A stretch of 64,000 nt of DNA from Solirubrobacter sp963848475 (GTDB lineage: Bacteria; Actinomycetota; Thermoleophilia; Solirubrobacterales; Solirubrobacteraceae): the NCBI GenBank assembly GCA_963848475.1, contig CAWKDW010000003.1:1-64000 (forward strand). Reading direction: 5' to 3'. The first letter of the stretch is position 1. The number at the start of each line of letters is the position of its first letter. A model generated the notes under the pieces. That model made no database searches. It was not told the origin of the DNA and worked only from the letters and a program-made list of their open reading frames with translations. Shown piece after piece: positions 34,908 to 44,989 of the stretch. Both the position numbers and the translations under genes were made by a program.

Positions 34908-36018
34908 TTACTTTGCCGCGGGCTTCGCGTTCGCTTCCAGCCAGGAGCGGACGAAGCCGTCGAGGTCGCCGTCGAGGACCCCGCTGGCGTTGCCGACCTC
35001 GAAGTCGGTGCGGTGGTCCTTGACCATCGTGTACGGGTGCAGGACGTAGGAGCGGATCTGCGAGCCGAAGTTGACGTCGAGCGTCTCGCCGCGCGCCTTG
35101 GCGATCTCCTCCTGGCGCTCGCGCTCCTGGCGCTCGATCAGCTTCGCGCGCAGCATCGCCATCGCGGTCGCGCGGTTCGCCGTCTGCGAGCGCTCGTTCT
35201 GGCACTGCACGACGATCCCTGACGGCCGGTGCGTGATCCGCACCGCGGAATCGGTCTTGTTGACGTGCTGGCCCCCGGCGCCGGACGCGCGATAGGTGTC
35301 GACCTGCAGGTCGTCGTCGTCGATCTGGACCTCGCCGGCCTCCTCGACCACGGGCGCGACCTCGACACCGGCGAACGACGTCTGGCGGCGGTTGGCGGAG
35401 TCGAAGGGCGAGAGCCGCACGAGCCGGTGAACGCCCTTCTCGGCGCTGTAGAGCCCGTAGGCGTTGTCGCCGGAGACGCGGAACGTGCCGGACTTGATGC
35501 CGGCCTCCTCCCCCGCGCTGGCCTCCAGCAGCTCGACCTTGAAGCCGCGCCGCTCGGCCCAGCGCATCTCCATCCGCAGCACCATCTCGGCCCAGTCCTG
35601 CGCGTCGGTGCCGCCGGCGCCGGCGTTGACGGTGACGAGCGCGTCGCCGGCGTCGTAGTCGCCGGTGAACAGGCGCTGCTCCTCGGCGGCGAGCAGGCGC
35701 GCCTCGACGGACGCGATCGCCTCCTCGAGCTCGTCGGCGAGGTCGGCATCGTCCTCGGCGATCTCCGCCAGACCCGCGAGATCCTCCGCGTCGGCCTGCA
35801 GCTTGTTGAACGCGTCGAGCCGGCGCTGCGTGCGCGTGTGCTCGGCCCCGACCTTCGCGGCGGCATCCGGATCGTCCCAGAAGCCCGCCTCGCCCATCTC
35901 CGCTTCGAGCGCGCTCAGGCGCTCACTCAGCTCAGCTGGGTCAAAGATAGTCCGAGAGCAGGGACATCTGCTCACGGACGGCGGTGAGGCGCTGCGCGGT
36001 GGACTGATCTGAGGCCAT
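34908..36018 (-). CDS. prfB: Peptide chain release factor 2, with programmed +1 frameshift
   Basis: RF2 releases peptides at UGA and UAA. The true start is the ATG at 36018: MASDQSTAQRLTAVREQMSL, then LSDYL, and an in-frame TGA at 35943-35941, which is codon 26. The slippery sequence is TAT CTT TGA C. A +1 shift there leads to DPAELSERLSALEAEMGEAG and the full 369-residue protein. Family marks are the SPF recognition tripeptide in RLVRLSPFDS and the GGQ motif in YRASGAGGQHVNKTDSAVRI. Low RF2 levels favour the shift, giving autoregulation. The usual AGGGGG Shine-Dalgarno-like element before the shift site is not clear here. The gene lies 36 bases after purU in a row hpf-secA-purU-prfB. Confidence 0.96.
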
Positions 36019-36054
36019 GGCCGTGAGGCTAGCGGGTTCGGCGCCGCGCGTTGG

Positions 36055-36894
<840 letters not shown>

Positions 36895-36933
36895 GCGGAC
36901 GCGGAGGCTACCTGCGGGAGCTTCGGCGGGGCC

Positions 36934-39783
36934 TCAGGCCCCGTGGCACTTCTTGAACTTCTTGCCCGAGCCGCACCAGCACGGGTCGTTGCGGCCGATC
37001 GTGTCGTGCTCGTCGACGCGGCGCTGCTGCACCGGCGGCGGGTCCTCGGCCAGGACCTCCGCGCCGTCGCCGCCGTAGGCCGTCGGCTGGTCCTCGAGCG
37101 TGCCGCCCGAGTACGCCAGCGCGCCGAAGCCGCCCGAGACCTGCTGCGGCGGCTCCCACTCCGGGGGCGGCGCCGGGGCCTGCTCGGCACCGTCGCCGTT
37201 GGGGCCCTGGACCTCGACCTCGACGTTGAAGATCATCCGCGCGAAGTCGGCCCAGATGGAGTTCATCAGGTCCGCGAACAGCGTGAAGGCCTCGTTCTTG
37301 TAGGCCACCAGCGGCTCGATCTGCGCGAACCCGCGGAGGTGGATGCCCTCGCGCAGGTAGTCCATGTCGTACAGGTGCTCGCGCCAGCGCTGATCGATGA
37401 TCTGCAGGATCAGGTAGCGCTCGAGCATGCGCATGAGCTCTTCGCCGAGCTCCTCTTCGCGCTCGTCGTACAGGCCCAGCGCGTCCTCGGTCAGCATCCG
37501 CTTGAGCTCTTCGCGGTCGATCGCCGAGCGGTCGATCTGATCGATGCCGAAGTCCACGTGGTACATCTGGTCGAGCTGGACCCAGAGCTCCTCGAGGTCC
37601 CAGTCGTCGGCGAAGTCGCCCGGCGTGTAGTCGTCGACCAGGCGCCCGATGACCTCTTCGATCTGCTCGCGCGCGACGTCGGCCATGTCGCGGCCTTCGA
37701 GCACCTCGTCGCGGTACTTGTAGACGACCTCGCGCTGCTGGTTCATGACGTCGTCGTACTCGAGGACGCGCTTGCGGATGAGGTAGTTCTGCTCCTCGAC
37801 CTTGCGCTGGGCGCCCTCGATCTGCTTCGTGAGCATCTTCGCCTCGATCGGCTCCTCTTCGCCGTCGTCGCCCTTCGGGCCGAGGCGGTCCAGGATCTTG
37901 TAGATCCGGTCGCCGGCGAACAGCCGTACGAGATCATCCTCGGCGGAGAGGAAGAAGCGCGACTCGCCCGGATCGCCCTGGCGGCCGGCACGGCCGCGCA
38001 GCTGGTTGTCGATCCGCCGCGACTCATGGCGCTCGGTGCCGCAGATGAACATCCCGCCGGCGTCGAAGACGACCTCGCGGGCAGCTTCGACCCGGGCCTC
38101 GATCTTGGGCAGGATGTCGGCGTAGCGCTCGTCGTAGTCCGGGTCGCCCGGACGCAGGCCGAGCTTGATCAGCTCGATCTCGGTCAGGTGCTCCGGATTG
38201 CCGCCGAGCTTGATGTCGACGCCGCGGCCGGCCATGTTGGTCGCGATCGTCACCGCTCCGGGGGAGCCGGCCTCGGCGATGATCGCGCCCTCACGCTCGG
38301 CGTGCTCGGGCTTGGCGTTGAGCACCGTGTGCGGGACGCCCATGTTGCGCAGGCGCTCCGACAGCAGCTCGGAGACCTCGACCGAGATCGTCCCGACGAG
38401 CACGGGCTGGCCCTTGTCGTTGCGCTCGCGGATCTCGTTCGCGACGGCCCGCCACTTGCCCTCGCGGGTCTTGTAGATCAGGTCGTTCTTGTCCATGCGG
38501 ATCATCGGGCGGTTCGTGGGGATCTCCACGACGCCGACCTTGTAGATCTTCATGAACTCCGTGGCCTCGGTCAGGGCCGTGCCCGACATGCCCGCGAGCT
38601 TGTCGTACATGCGGAAGTAGTTCTGCAGCGTGATCGTCGCGAGCGTCTGGTTCTCCTCGCGAACGCGCACGCCCTCCTTGGCCTCGACGGCCTGATGCAG
38701 GCCCTCCGACCAGCGCCGGCCGTCCAGGATCCGGCCCGTGAACTCGTCGATGATCTTGACCTCGCCGTCGATGACGGCGTAGTCGACATCGCGCTTGTAC
38801 AGCGACTCGGCCTTCAGCGCCTGATGCAGGTGGTTGACCAGGCTGCCGTTCTCGGCGCGGTAGAGGTGCTCGATGCCGAGGAAGCGCTCGGTCTTCTCGA
38901 CGCCCTGCTCGGTGATCGAGACCGTCTTGTGCTTCTCGTCGAACTCGTAGTCGTAGTCCGCCGTGAAGTCCTTCTTCGCGCGCGGGTCCATCCCCTCGGG
39001 CTTCTTGCCCGCCGTGAGGTTGGGCGCCAGCTTGGCGAAGCGCTCGTAGAGGTCCGCGGCCTGCTCGGGCGCGCCGGAGATGATCAGCGGCGTGCGCGCC
39101 TCGTCGATGAGGATGTTGTCCACCTCGTCGACGATCGCGAAGTTGTACATGCCGATCGGCTTGCCGTCTTCGCTGATGCGACCGCCGTGCTGGACCTTCT
39201 CCTCCAGGCGCGTCGCCATGTTGTCGCGCAGGTAGTCGAAACCGAACTCGGAGTTGGTGCCGTACGTGATGTCCGACGCGTACGCCGCGCGCTTCTCCTC
39301 GTAGGGCTGGTTGTTCTGGAGCACGCCGACGGTCAGCCCGAGGCCTTCGTAGATCGGGCGCATCCAGTCCGCGTCGCGGCGGGCCAGGTAGTCGTTGACG
39401 GTGACGACGTGGACGCCCTTGGCCGGCAGCGCGTTGAGCACGACCGCGAGGGTGCCGGTGAGGGTCTTGCCCTCACCGGTCCGCATCTCGGCGATCTGGC
39501 CGTCATGGAGCACCATGCCGCCGATCATCTGCACGTCGAAGTGGCGCATCGCCATCTGGCGGCGGCCGACCTCGCGCGTGAGCGCGAAGCACTCAGGCAG
39601 CAGCTCGTCCAGGCTCTCGCCCGCGATCGCGCGCGCGCGCAGCTCCGCGAATTGCTCGCGCAGCTCCTCGTCGGTGGATTCCAGGAGCTCCGGCTCCCAA
39701 CTATTGATCCGCTCGACGCGCTTGGCGTAGGCTTTGAACTGCTTCGCTTCGCCCAGCCGGAGGGCACGATCGAGGATGGACAT
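36934..39783 (-). CDS. secA: Preprotein translocase ATPase SecA
   Basis: SecA drives Sec-dependent export. The 949-residue protein is intact. It shows Walker A in MRTGEGKTLTGTLA (about residue 100), HVVTVNDYLARRDADWM, the DEAD-type box in AIVDEVDNILIDEARTPLII, TNMAGRGVDIKLGGNPEHL and the second helicase motif in QLRGRAGRQGDPGESRFFLS. The C-terminal linker is Pro/Glu rich and ends in the SEC-C zinc motif NDPCWCGSGKKFKKCHG, which binds SecB or ribosomes in other bacteria. Length is slightly above typical actinobacterial SecA1. It follows hpf by 43 bases. Several exported proteins in the window depend on it. Confidence 0.98.
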   Translation of the reverse strand: MSILDRALRLGEAKQFKAYAKRVERINSWEPELLESTDEELREQFAELRARAIAGESLDELLPECFALTREVGRRQMAMRHFDVQMIGGMVLHDGQIAEMRTGEGKTLTGTLAVVLNALPAKGVHVVTVNDYLARRDADWMRPIYEGLGLTVGVLQNNQPYEEKRAAYASDITYGTNSEFGFDYLRDNMATRLEEKVQHGGRISEDGKPIGMYNFAIVDEVDNILIDEARTPLIISGAPEQAADLYERFAKLAPNLTAGKKPEGMDPRAKKDFTADYDYEFDEKHKTVSITEQGVEKTERFLGIEHLYRAENGSLVNHLHQALKAESLYKRDVDYAVIDGEVKIIDEFTGRILDGRRWSEGLHQAVEAKEGVRVREENQTLATITLQNYFRMYDKLAGMSGTALTEATEFMKIYKVGVVEIPTNRPMIRMDKNDLIYKTREGKWRAVANEIRERNDKGQPVLVGTISVEVSELLSERLRNMGVPHTVLNAKPEHAEREGAIIAEAGSPGAVTIATNMAGRGVDIKLGGNPEHLTEIELIKLGLRPGDPDYDERYADILPKIEARVEAAREVVFDAGGMFICGTERHESRRIDNQLRGRAGRQGDPGESRFFLSAEDDLVRLFAGDRIYKILDRLGPKGDDGEEEPIEAKMLTKQIEGAQRKVEEQNYLIRKRVLEYDDVMNQQREVVYKYRDEVLEGRDMADVAREQIEEVIGRLVDDYTPGDFADDWDLEELWVQLDQMYHVDFGIDQIDRSAIDREELKRMLTEDALGLYDEREEELGEELMRMLERYLILQIIDQRWREHLYDMDYLREGIHLRGFAQIEPLVAYKNEAFTLFADLMNSIWADFARMIFNVEVEVQGPNGDGAEQAPAPPPEWEPPQQVSGGFGALAYSGGTLEDQPTAYGGDGAEVLAEDPPPVQQRRVDEHDTIGRNDPCWCGSGKKFKKCHGA

Positions 39784-39826
39784 AGCTCTTTAGCCTAGCG
39801 GTCGCCCGTCTCCCGGACCCAGCCTC

Positions 39827-40195
39827 TCAGAGGGTCTCAGGCGTCTCCTCCAGCACGACCTCGCCCTGGCGCGACTCCTCCACTGCGGCGCGCGTCTCAC
39901 GCCGGCCGCGACGCTTATCGCGATGGCGCTTGACCTGGCGCTCCATGTTGTCGCCAACGAGGTTGATCGCGTGCTTGGCGTCCTTAGAAACCTCTTTAGC
40001 GCGCAATGAGGTTCCCTTGAGGTGCAGGACGGCCTCGGCGGCGACCGGGTCTCCCGGAACGTTCTCGTCAGCGACTTCAAGCTCAAGCACGGCAAGCTCA
40101 GACACCTGCTTGCCGATCTTGTCGAAACGCCGCGCGACGTACTCCCGCATCTCGTCGGTGACCTGAAGGTTCTTACCCTTCACCTCGATCTGCAT
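39827..40195 (-). CDS. hpf: Ribosome hibernation promoting factor, short form
   Basis: HPF/RaiA proteins bind idle 30S subunits. The 122-residue protein reads MQIEVKGKNLQVTDEMREYV, ARRFDKIGKQVSELAVLELE, VAAEAVLHLKGTSLRAKEVS and AINLVGDNMERQVKRHRDKR. This is the S30AE alpha/beta domain with its basic surface. The tail after residue 95 is a charged stretch and no C-terminal dimerisation domain is present, so it is of the short type. GGAG lies just before the ATG. It is first in the hpf-secA-purU-prfB row; hpf-secA adjacency is common in actinobacteria. Confidence 0.92.
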   Translation of the reverse strand: MQIEVKGKNLQVTDEMREYVARRFDKIGKQVSELAVLELEVADENVPGDPVAAEAVLHLKGTSLRAKEVSKDAKHAINLVGDNMERQVKRHRDKRRGRRETRAAVEESRQGEVVLEETPETL

Positions 40196-40270
40196 GAGAC
40201 TCCTTCGTCGGGGTCAGCTTTTGTGAATCGTAGCCTCAAGCCCGGCCCCACAACGGCCGAACTACGTAGT

Positions 40271-41506
40271 GTGAGCACCACCGTGCCCGTCCCCGCCTCG
40301 TCCGGCCGCCAGGAAGTGGCCGTCGTTCGCCATCCGATCGCGGATGCGCGACACGTCGTCGTGGGCTACGAACTGCGCTTCGGCGGTGCCGTGGACCTCG
40401 GCGATCCGGCCATGGACGCCAAGGCCACCTCGGCCCTGCTCGTCGAGGCCTTCGGCGACATCGGGCTCGAGACGCTCGCCGGCCGGCACCCCGCCTGGGT
40501 GACGATCGCCCGCAACTTCCTCGTCGAGATCGGCCCGCCGCCGGTGCGCCCCGACCGCGCCGTGCTGCAGATCAAGGCCTACCACGCCCGCGACGACCTG
40601 CTCGCGATCCTGCAGAAGCTCGCCCGCTCGGGTTACACGATCGCGCTCGACGAATACGACGGCTCGCTGATCGACAACGTCGAAGACCTGATGGCGCTGT
40701 GCTCGATCGTCCGCGTCGATGTCTCCAAGATCGCCCCCGATGACCTCCCGCGCGTGCTCAGCGTGCCCAAGCGCCAGGGCGCGATGCTCGTCGCCACCGA
40801 GGTCGGCGACCACGCCGCCTACGAGCGCTGCAAGGAACTCGGCTTCACCTACTTCCAGGGCGAGTACTTCGCCCAGCCGCGCACCTTCAAGCACCGCGGC
40901 GTCGCCACCTCCGGGCTCGGCTCGCTGCGCCGGCTCGCCGAGCTCACCGTCGGCGACATCTCCTTCGAGGACCTCGAGCGGATCATCGCCTCCGACATCG
41001 GCCTCTCGCTGAAACTGCTGCGCTACGTCAACAGCGCGTTCTTCGCCCTTCCCCGCACCGTCAGCTCCGTCCGCGAGGCGCTGGCCATGCTCGGCGTCAA
41101 CACGGTCCGGCGCTGGGCCACCGTCATGGTCATCTCCTCGATCCCCGACGTGCCCGACGAGCTCGTCGCCCTCGGCCTGCGCCGCGCGCACATGTGCGAG
41201 ATCCTCGCCGGCAGCGCCCTGCCCGAAGAGCGCGAGACGTTGTTCACGATCGGACTCTTCTCCGTCGCCGACGCCCTGCTCGACGCGCCGATGGACCTCG
41301 TGCTCGACTCGCTTCCCTTCACCGAGGAGATCCAGGCCGCGCTGCTGCGCCGCGAGGGTCCCAAGGGCGAACTGCTCGCCGCCGTCGTCGCCTACGAGCG
41401 CGGGGAGTTCCCCACGCTTCCCACCGTCGACGCCAGCCCCTCGCTGGCCGGCGCGTACCGCTCCGCCCTGGCCTGGGCGGACGAAGCCAGCCGCGTCGTC
41501 GCGTAG
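40271..41506 (+). CDS. HDOD domain signalling protein with degenerate EAL domain (YuxH type)
   Basis: The GTG start at 40271 gives 411 residues. The N-terminal 200 residues are an EAL-fold: VVRHPIADARHVVVGYELRF, VEAFGDIGLETL and FTYFQGEYFAQPRTF (the QG loop). The catalytic residues are mostly lost: the ExLxR motif is YELRFG, the DDFGxG motif is ALDEYDGSLIDN and the KxD motif is RVDVSK. Hydrolysis of c-di-GMP is therefore unlikely. The C-terminal half is an HDOD domain: LGSLRRLAELTVGDISFEDL, LSLKLLRYVNSAFFALPRTV and REALAMLGVNTVRRWATVMV. Such proteins act as protein-protein signalling modules. It is intact and monocistronic. Confidence 0.9.
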   Translation: MSTTVPVPASSGRQEVAVVRHPIADARHVVVGYELRFGGAVDLGDPAMDAKATSALLVEAFGDIGLETLAGRHPAWVTIARNFLVEIGPPPVRPDRAVLQIKAYHARDDLLAILQKLARSGYTIALDEYDGSLIDNVEDLMALCSIVRVDVSKIAPDDLPRVLSVPKRQGAMLVATEVGDHAAYERCKELGFTYFQGEYFAQPRTFKHRGVATSGLGSLRRLAELTVGDISFEDLERIIASDIGLSLKLLRYVNSAFFALPRTVSSVREALAMLGVNTVRRWATVMVISSIPDVPDELVALGLRRAHMCEILAGSALPEERETLFTIGLFSVADALLDAPMDLVLDSLPFTEEIQAALLRREGPKGELLAAVVAYERGEFPTLPTVDASPSLAGAYRSALAWADEASRVVA

Positions 41507-41604
41507 CGCGCCCACGCGCCGATCCGCGTCCGCGCCGCACGACCGCGCCCCGCGCCGCGCGTCGCTCGTGCCGCGCATGCCGCGTCCGTCGCGCGGCCCG
41601 AACC

Positions 41605-41659
41605 AGGGGGGTGTGTCGATCAGGCGAACCCTGCGTACCGATTCCCGACACACCCCCTG
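41605..41659. terminator. GGGGGTGTG-type inverted repeat at convergent gene ends
   Basis: Left arm CAGGGGGGTGTGTCG (41605-41618 region) pairs with CGACACACCCCCTG (41646-41659) around a 27-base loop. It lies between the convergent HDOD and comF genes. A second member of the same design is at 49987-50039. It may serve as a bidirectional terminator. Confidence 0.5.
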
Positions 41660-41692
41660 CCGCGCGCCGACCGCACCGCTCACGTGCTCCGC

Positions 41693-42370
41693 TCATAGCG
41701 TCCTCGCGTAGCTGATCGCGGCGACGACGCACGTCCCCTGTGCGACCAGCGCGCGGGCGCAGGCGTCGAGCGTCGCGCCGGTCGTGTGCACGTCGTCGAC
41801 GAGCATCGCCCGCGGCGGCGCCCCGCCTCGCACGCGTACGAGCAGGCGGCCGGGGGCGCGTCGCTCGCGGCTGCCCGCGCCGACCTGACGGCCGGTCCGG
41901 TCGTCGCGTGCCAGGCAGTCCGCCAGCGGCCGCTCGGTGCGGCCCGCGAGCGCGCCCGTCAGCACGCGCGCGGGATCGAACCCTCGCGCGCGCCGCCGTG
42001 CCGGCGCCGCCGGGACCGGCACGAGCGCGACCGCCGGATCGCGCAGGTCCCCCGGCAGGTTCGCGGCGAGCTGCGCCGCCATCAGCTCCGCCACCGGCAG
42101 CGCGCCGCGGAACTTCAGCGCGCCGACCAGTCGTCGCGCGGGACCGTCGTAGGCCAGCGGTGCCCAGGCGCGCGGGAAGCTCGCGTGCGCCGCGGGACAG
42201 CGTGGGCCGCGATGCACCGGCAGCCCGCACCGCAGGCACCCGCCGCGCAGCCACGGCATCGCGCGGGCGCATTCGGAGCACAACCGCTCGACGGAGCGAG
42301 CCAGCGCCCGCCCGCACGCCGCGCATCCCGGCGGTGCGACGATCGCGATCAGTTCCGCCAGCAGGTTCAT
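41693..42370 (-). CDS. comF: ComF family protein (phosphoribosyltransferase-like)
   Basis: ComF-type proteins couple an N-terminal zinc finger to a phosphoribosyltransferase fold and take part in DNA uptake or related metabolism. The 225-residue protein has the Cys pairs in VAPPGCAACGRAL, LCSECARAM and GGCLRCGLPVH. Then come WAPLAYDGPARRLVGALKFRG, VPVPAAPARRRARGFDPARVL and the PRPP loop AMLVDDVHTTGATLDACARAL. These cover the whole family. The start at 42370 was chosen because MNLLAELIAIVAPPGC is the typical opening; MPAMNLL at 42379 is an alternative. ctaG diverges 63 bases away. Confidence 0.9.
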   Translation of the reverse strand: MNLLAELIAIVAPPGCAACGRALARSVERLCSECARAMPWLRGGCLRCGLPVHRGPRCPAAHASFPRAWAPLAYDGPARRLVGALKFRGALPVAELMAAQLAANLPGDLRDPAVALVPVPAAPARRRARGFDPARVLTGALAGRTERPLADCLARDDRTGRQVGAGSRERRAPGRLLVRVRGGAPPRAMLVDDVHTTGATLDACARALVAQGTCVVAAISYARTL

Positions 42371-42432
42371 GGCCGGCATCGTTGCGCAGGGGCCTGCAAC
42401 GAAACAGCACGTGATCGTCACAATTCTGTGCG

Positions 42433-43275
42433 GTGTTCGCAACAATTGCGCTCGGGACCGCCGTACCGGTCGACGCGGGATGGACATTCGCGCCCATCGT
42501 GTTGCTCGCACTCGCGTCCTACGCAGGGATCTACGTCTGGCGCTGGCGCATCTCCCGCGCCGAGGGCGGCGCGCGCGCCGCCCCGGTCGGCAAGCTCGTG
42601 CTCTGGCTCACCGGCGTGTTCTGCCTGTTCCTCGCGCTCGTTTCGCCGATCGATCGGCTCGGCGAGGAGTTCGCCTCGGCGCACATGATCCAGCACCTGC
42701 TGCTCGCCGACATCGTCCCGATCTGCCTGATCCTGGCGCTGACCAAGCACATCCTGCGGCCCGCCACGCGCCGCATCCAGTGGTTCGAGCGCTCGGCAGG
42801 CCCGCTGGCGCATCCCGCGGTCGGCGTCATCGCGTACGTCGCCGCGATGTGGTTCTGGCACATCCCCAAGCTCTACGAGTCCGCGCTGAACCATTCGTTC
42901 GTGCACGTGATCGAGCACACGACGTTCTTCGCCGCCGGGCTCCTGTACTGGTGGTACCTGCTGTCGCCGATCCGCTCGCGGATGCGGCTGGGCGGTATCG
43001 GCCCGGTGCTCTACATGGCCTCGACGAAGATCCTCGTCGGCTTCCTCGGGATCCTGCTCGCCTTCGCGCCGGTCGTCCTCTTCCACTACTACGAGGCCGG
43101 GCCGGGCAGCACGCGCTGGGGTCTCAGCGCGCTCGACGACCAGCGCGTGGCGGGTTTGATCATGGCCCTGGAGCAGTCGATCGTGATGGGCATCGCGCTC
43201 GCCTACCTGTTCGTCCGGATGCTCGCGGAATCCGAGGAGGAGGACCGCCGCGCGGAGCGCTACGACGTCGTGTAG
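42433..43275 (+). CDS. ctaG: Cytochrome c oxidase assembly factor CtaG (caa3 type)
   Basis: The 280-residue membrane protein starts with GTG at 42433. It has about seven helices, including FAPIVLLALASYAGIYVWRW, LVLWLTGVFCLFLALVSPID and VGFLGILLAFAPVVLFHYYE. Family marks are HMIQHLLLADIVPICLILAL, WHIPKLYESALNHSFVHVIE and HTTFFAAGLLYWWYLL with conserved His residues likely to hold copper. It helps insert CuB into subunit I of cytochrome oxidase. No oxidase genes are in the window. Its stop overlaps the convergent CDP-alcohol phosphotransferase by 16 bases. Confidence 0.9.
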   Translation: MFATIALGTAVPVDAGWTFAPIVLLALASYAGIYVWRWRISRAEGGARAAPVGKLVLWLTGVFCLFLALVSPIDRLGEEFASAHMIQHLLLADIVPICLILALTKHILRPATRRIQWFERSAGPLAHPAVGVIAYVAAMWFWHIPKLYESALNHSFVHVIEHTTFFAAGLLYWWYLLSPIRSRMRLGGIGPVLYMASTKILVGFLGILLAFAPVVLFHYYEAGPGSTRWGLSALDDQRVAGLIMALEQSIVMGIALAYLFVRMLAESEEEDRRAERYDVV

Positions 43276-44031
43276 GGCTCGCGCTGGGCCAGCAGGCGCA
43301 GGTTGCCCGCCGCCCGGGCGAGCAGCGCCAGGACCATCGCGCCCGCCGCGCCGAGCGCGGTCACGTCGAGCAACGTCAGCCCGTGGAAGGAGACCTCGGC
43401 GCCGAGCGCGACGGCGCTGAGGAGCGCGATCAGCGCCAGCCGCGCCTCGGTCGGCCCGAGCCGCCCGTAGCCGAGCGTGAAGCGCCCGAGCGCCTGCGTC
43501 TCGAGGTAGGAGTTGATCGAGAGCGCGAGGTACGCGATCACGAGCACCAGTCCGGCGGCGAGGTGCATGTGCGCCGACAGGCCCAGACCGAGGCCGACGA
43601 GCGCGGTCGCGAAGGCGTCGGCGAGGTGGTCGAGGTAGTAGCCGTAGCGCGGGCGCTCGGCGTGCCGGACGCGCGCGAGCGTCCCGTCGAGCGAGTCGCC
43701 GAGCCAGTGCACGACGAGCAGGGCCGCCGCGAGCGCGAACCATCCGAGGCGGCCGCGAGCGCGAAGCCGACGGCGGCGGCGAGCGCGAGCCCGTGAGGTG
43801 GTCCGGGCGCACGAACGCCGGCAGCCGCCGGGCGATCGCCTCGAGCAGCCGCTGCTCGGGCCGGGCGAGCACGCCTTCTCGCGCGGGCTCGCGCCGCTTG
43901 CCCGCCCGCGCCGCTCCGCCCGGCCGCGCCGCTCCGCCCGCCGCGCCGCTCCGGCGCGGGGCGCCACGCTCGCCCGCCGCACCTCGCGTGGCGTTGTCGT
44001 CCGCGTTCTCGCGGCTCGTCTTCGGCGACAT
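43260..44031 (-). CDS. CDP-alcohol phosphatidyltransferase family protein, frame broken
   Basis: These membrane enzymes exchange CMP of a CDP-alcohol for a second alcohol in phospholipid synthesis. The ATG at 44031 has a perfect AGGAGG 8 bases upstream. The N-terminal 75 residues are charged and Ala/Gly/Arg rich (MSPKTSRENADDNATRGAAG), then LLEAIARRLPAFVRPDHLTG. Two indels (about 43740-43800) link this to LGWFALAAALLVVHWLGDSL. The catalytic signature is intact: DSLDGTLARVRHAERPRYGY followed by YLDHLADA, the DGxxAR-x8-GxxxDxxxD motif. About five helices follow to the stop. The alcohol is not predictable. Two direct repeats in its leader (44045-44090) may be operators. Confidence 0.8.
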
Positions 44032-44044
44032 CGATCGATCCTCC

Positions 44045-44090
44045 TTGTTGACCATCGTTCAACACCGATACCCGCTTGTTGACCGTCGGT
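44045..44090. promoter_or_regulatory. Pair of direct repeats between CDP-alcohol phosphotransferase and PhzF genes
   Basis: TTGTTGACCATCGTT (44045-44059) and TTGTTGACCGTCGGT (44076-44090) share 13 of 15 bases and start 31 bases apart, three helical turns. They lie in the divergent intergenic region, the first touching the ribosome site of the minus-strand gene. They look like a tandem operator, possibly for a TetR-type regulator. Confidence 0.4.
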
Positions 44091-44149
44091 TACTAAGGCG
44101 TGCGGTCAGCCGTATCGAAGGGCGCCCGGAGCGCTGTCACCATCGCGGC

Positions 44150-44989
44150 ATGACCTCCCCCGCGATCCTGCGCTACACCGCGTTCACCGACTCTCCCGAA
44201 GGCGGCAACCCGGCCGGCGTGGTGCTCGACGCCAGCACGCTGAGCGACGAACGGATGCAGGAGATCGCGGCGGAGCTGGGGTATTCCGAGACCGCGTTCG
44301 CAACCAGGCGCGAGGACGGCGGCTTCGACGTCCGCTACTTCAGCCCCGAGGCTGAAGTGCCGTTCTGCGGGCACGCGACGATCGCGACCGGCGTGGCGCT
44401 GGCCGAGCGGGACGGCCCCGGCCTGCTCAGCTTCCACACCAAAGCGGGAGAGGTGCCGGTCGCCACGCAAGGCGCCAACGGCGCGGTCACCGCGACGCTG
44501 ACGAGCGTTGCGCCGCACGTCGAACCCGCACCCCGGCAACTTCTCGACGAAGCCCTCGCCGCTCTGCGCTGGACCGAAGACGACCTCGACCCCGCGCTCC
44601 CGCCCCGCGTCTCCTTCGCCGGCGCCCGCCACCTGATCCTCTCGACCGCCACGCGCGAGCGGCTCGCCGACCTCGACTACGACTTCGAGGCGCTGAAAGC
44701 GACGATGCTCGCCCATGACCTGACGACCGTCGACCTCGTGCACCGCGAGGACGAGCTGACCTTCCACGCGCGCAACCCGTTCCCGGTCGGCGGCGTCGTC
44801 GAAGACCCGGCGACCGGGGCGGCCGCCGCGGCGTTCGGCGCCTACCTGCGCGAGCTCGAACTGATCGACACCCCGGCGACGGTCACCGTCCACCAGGGCG
44901 CCGACATGGGCCGGCCGAGCCTGCTGACGATCGAGATCGCCGCGGACCGCCCGGGGATCCGCGTCAGCGGCCGCGCCGTGGCGATGTGA
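44150..44989 (+). CDS. PhzF family isomerase/epimerase-like protein
   Basis: The ATG at 44150 opens 279 residues of the two-lobed PhzF/DapF fold: RYTAFTDSPEGGNPAGVVLD, LGYSETAFATRREDGGFDVR (catalytic Glu), YFSPEAEVPFCGHATIATGV and FPVGGVVEDPATGAAAAAFG. The acid residue in SETAF and the second-lobe EDPATG signature are both present. Family members isomerise trans-2,3-dihydro-3-hydroxyanthranilate or act on unknown small acids. There are no phenazine genes nearby, so the substrate is unknown. It is intact. Its stop overlaps the convergent ahcY-paralogue gene by 26 bases. Confidence 0.88.
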   Translation: MTSPAILRYTAFTDSPEGGNPAGVVLDASTLSDERMQEIAAELGYSETAFATRREDGGFDVRYFSPEAEVPFCGHATIATGVALAERDGPGLLSFHTKAGEVPVATQGANGAVTATLTSVAPHVEPAPRQLLDEALAALRWTEDDLDPALPPRVSFAGARHLILSTATRERLADLDYDFEALKATMLAHDLTTVDLVHREDELTFHARNPFPVGGVVEDPATGAAAAAFGAYLRELELIDTPATVTVHQGADMGRPSLLTIEIAADRPGIRVSGRAVAM

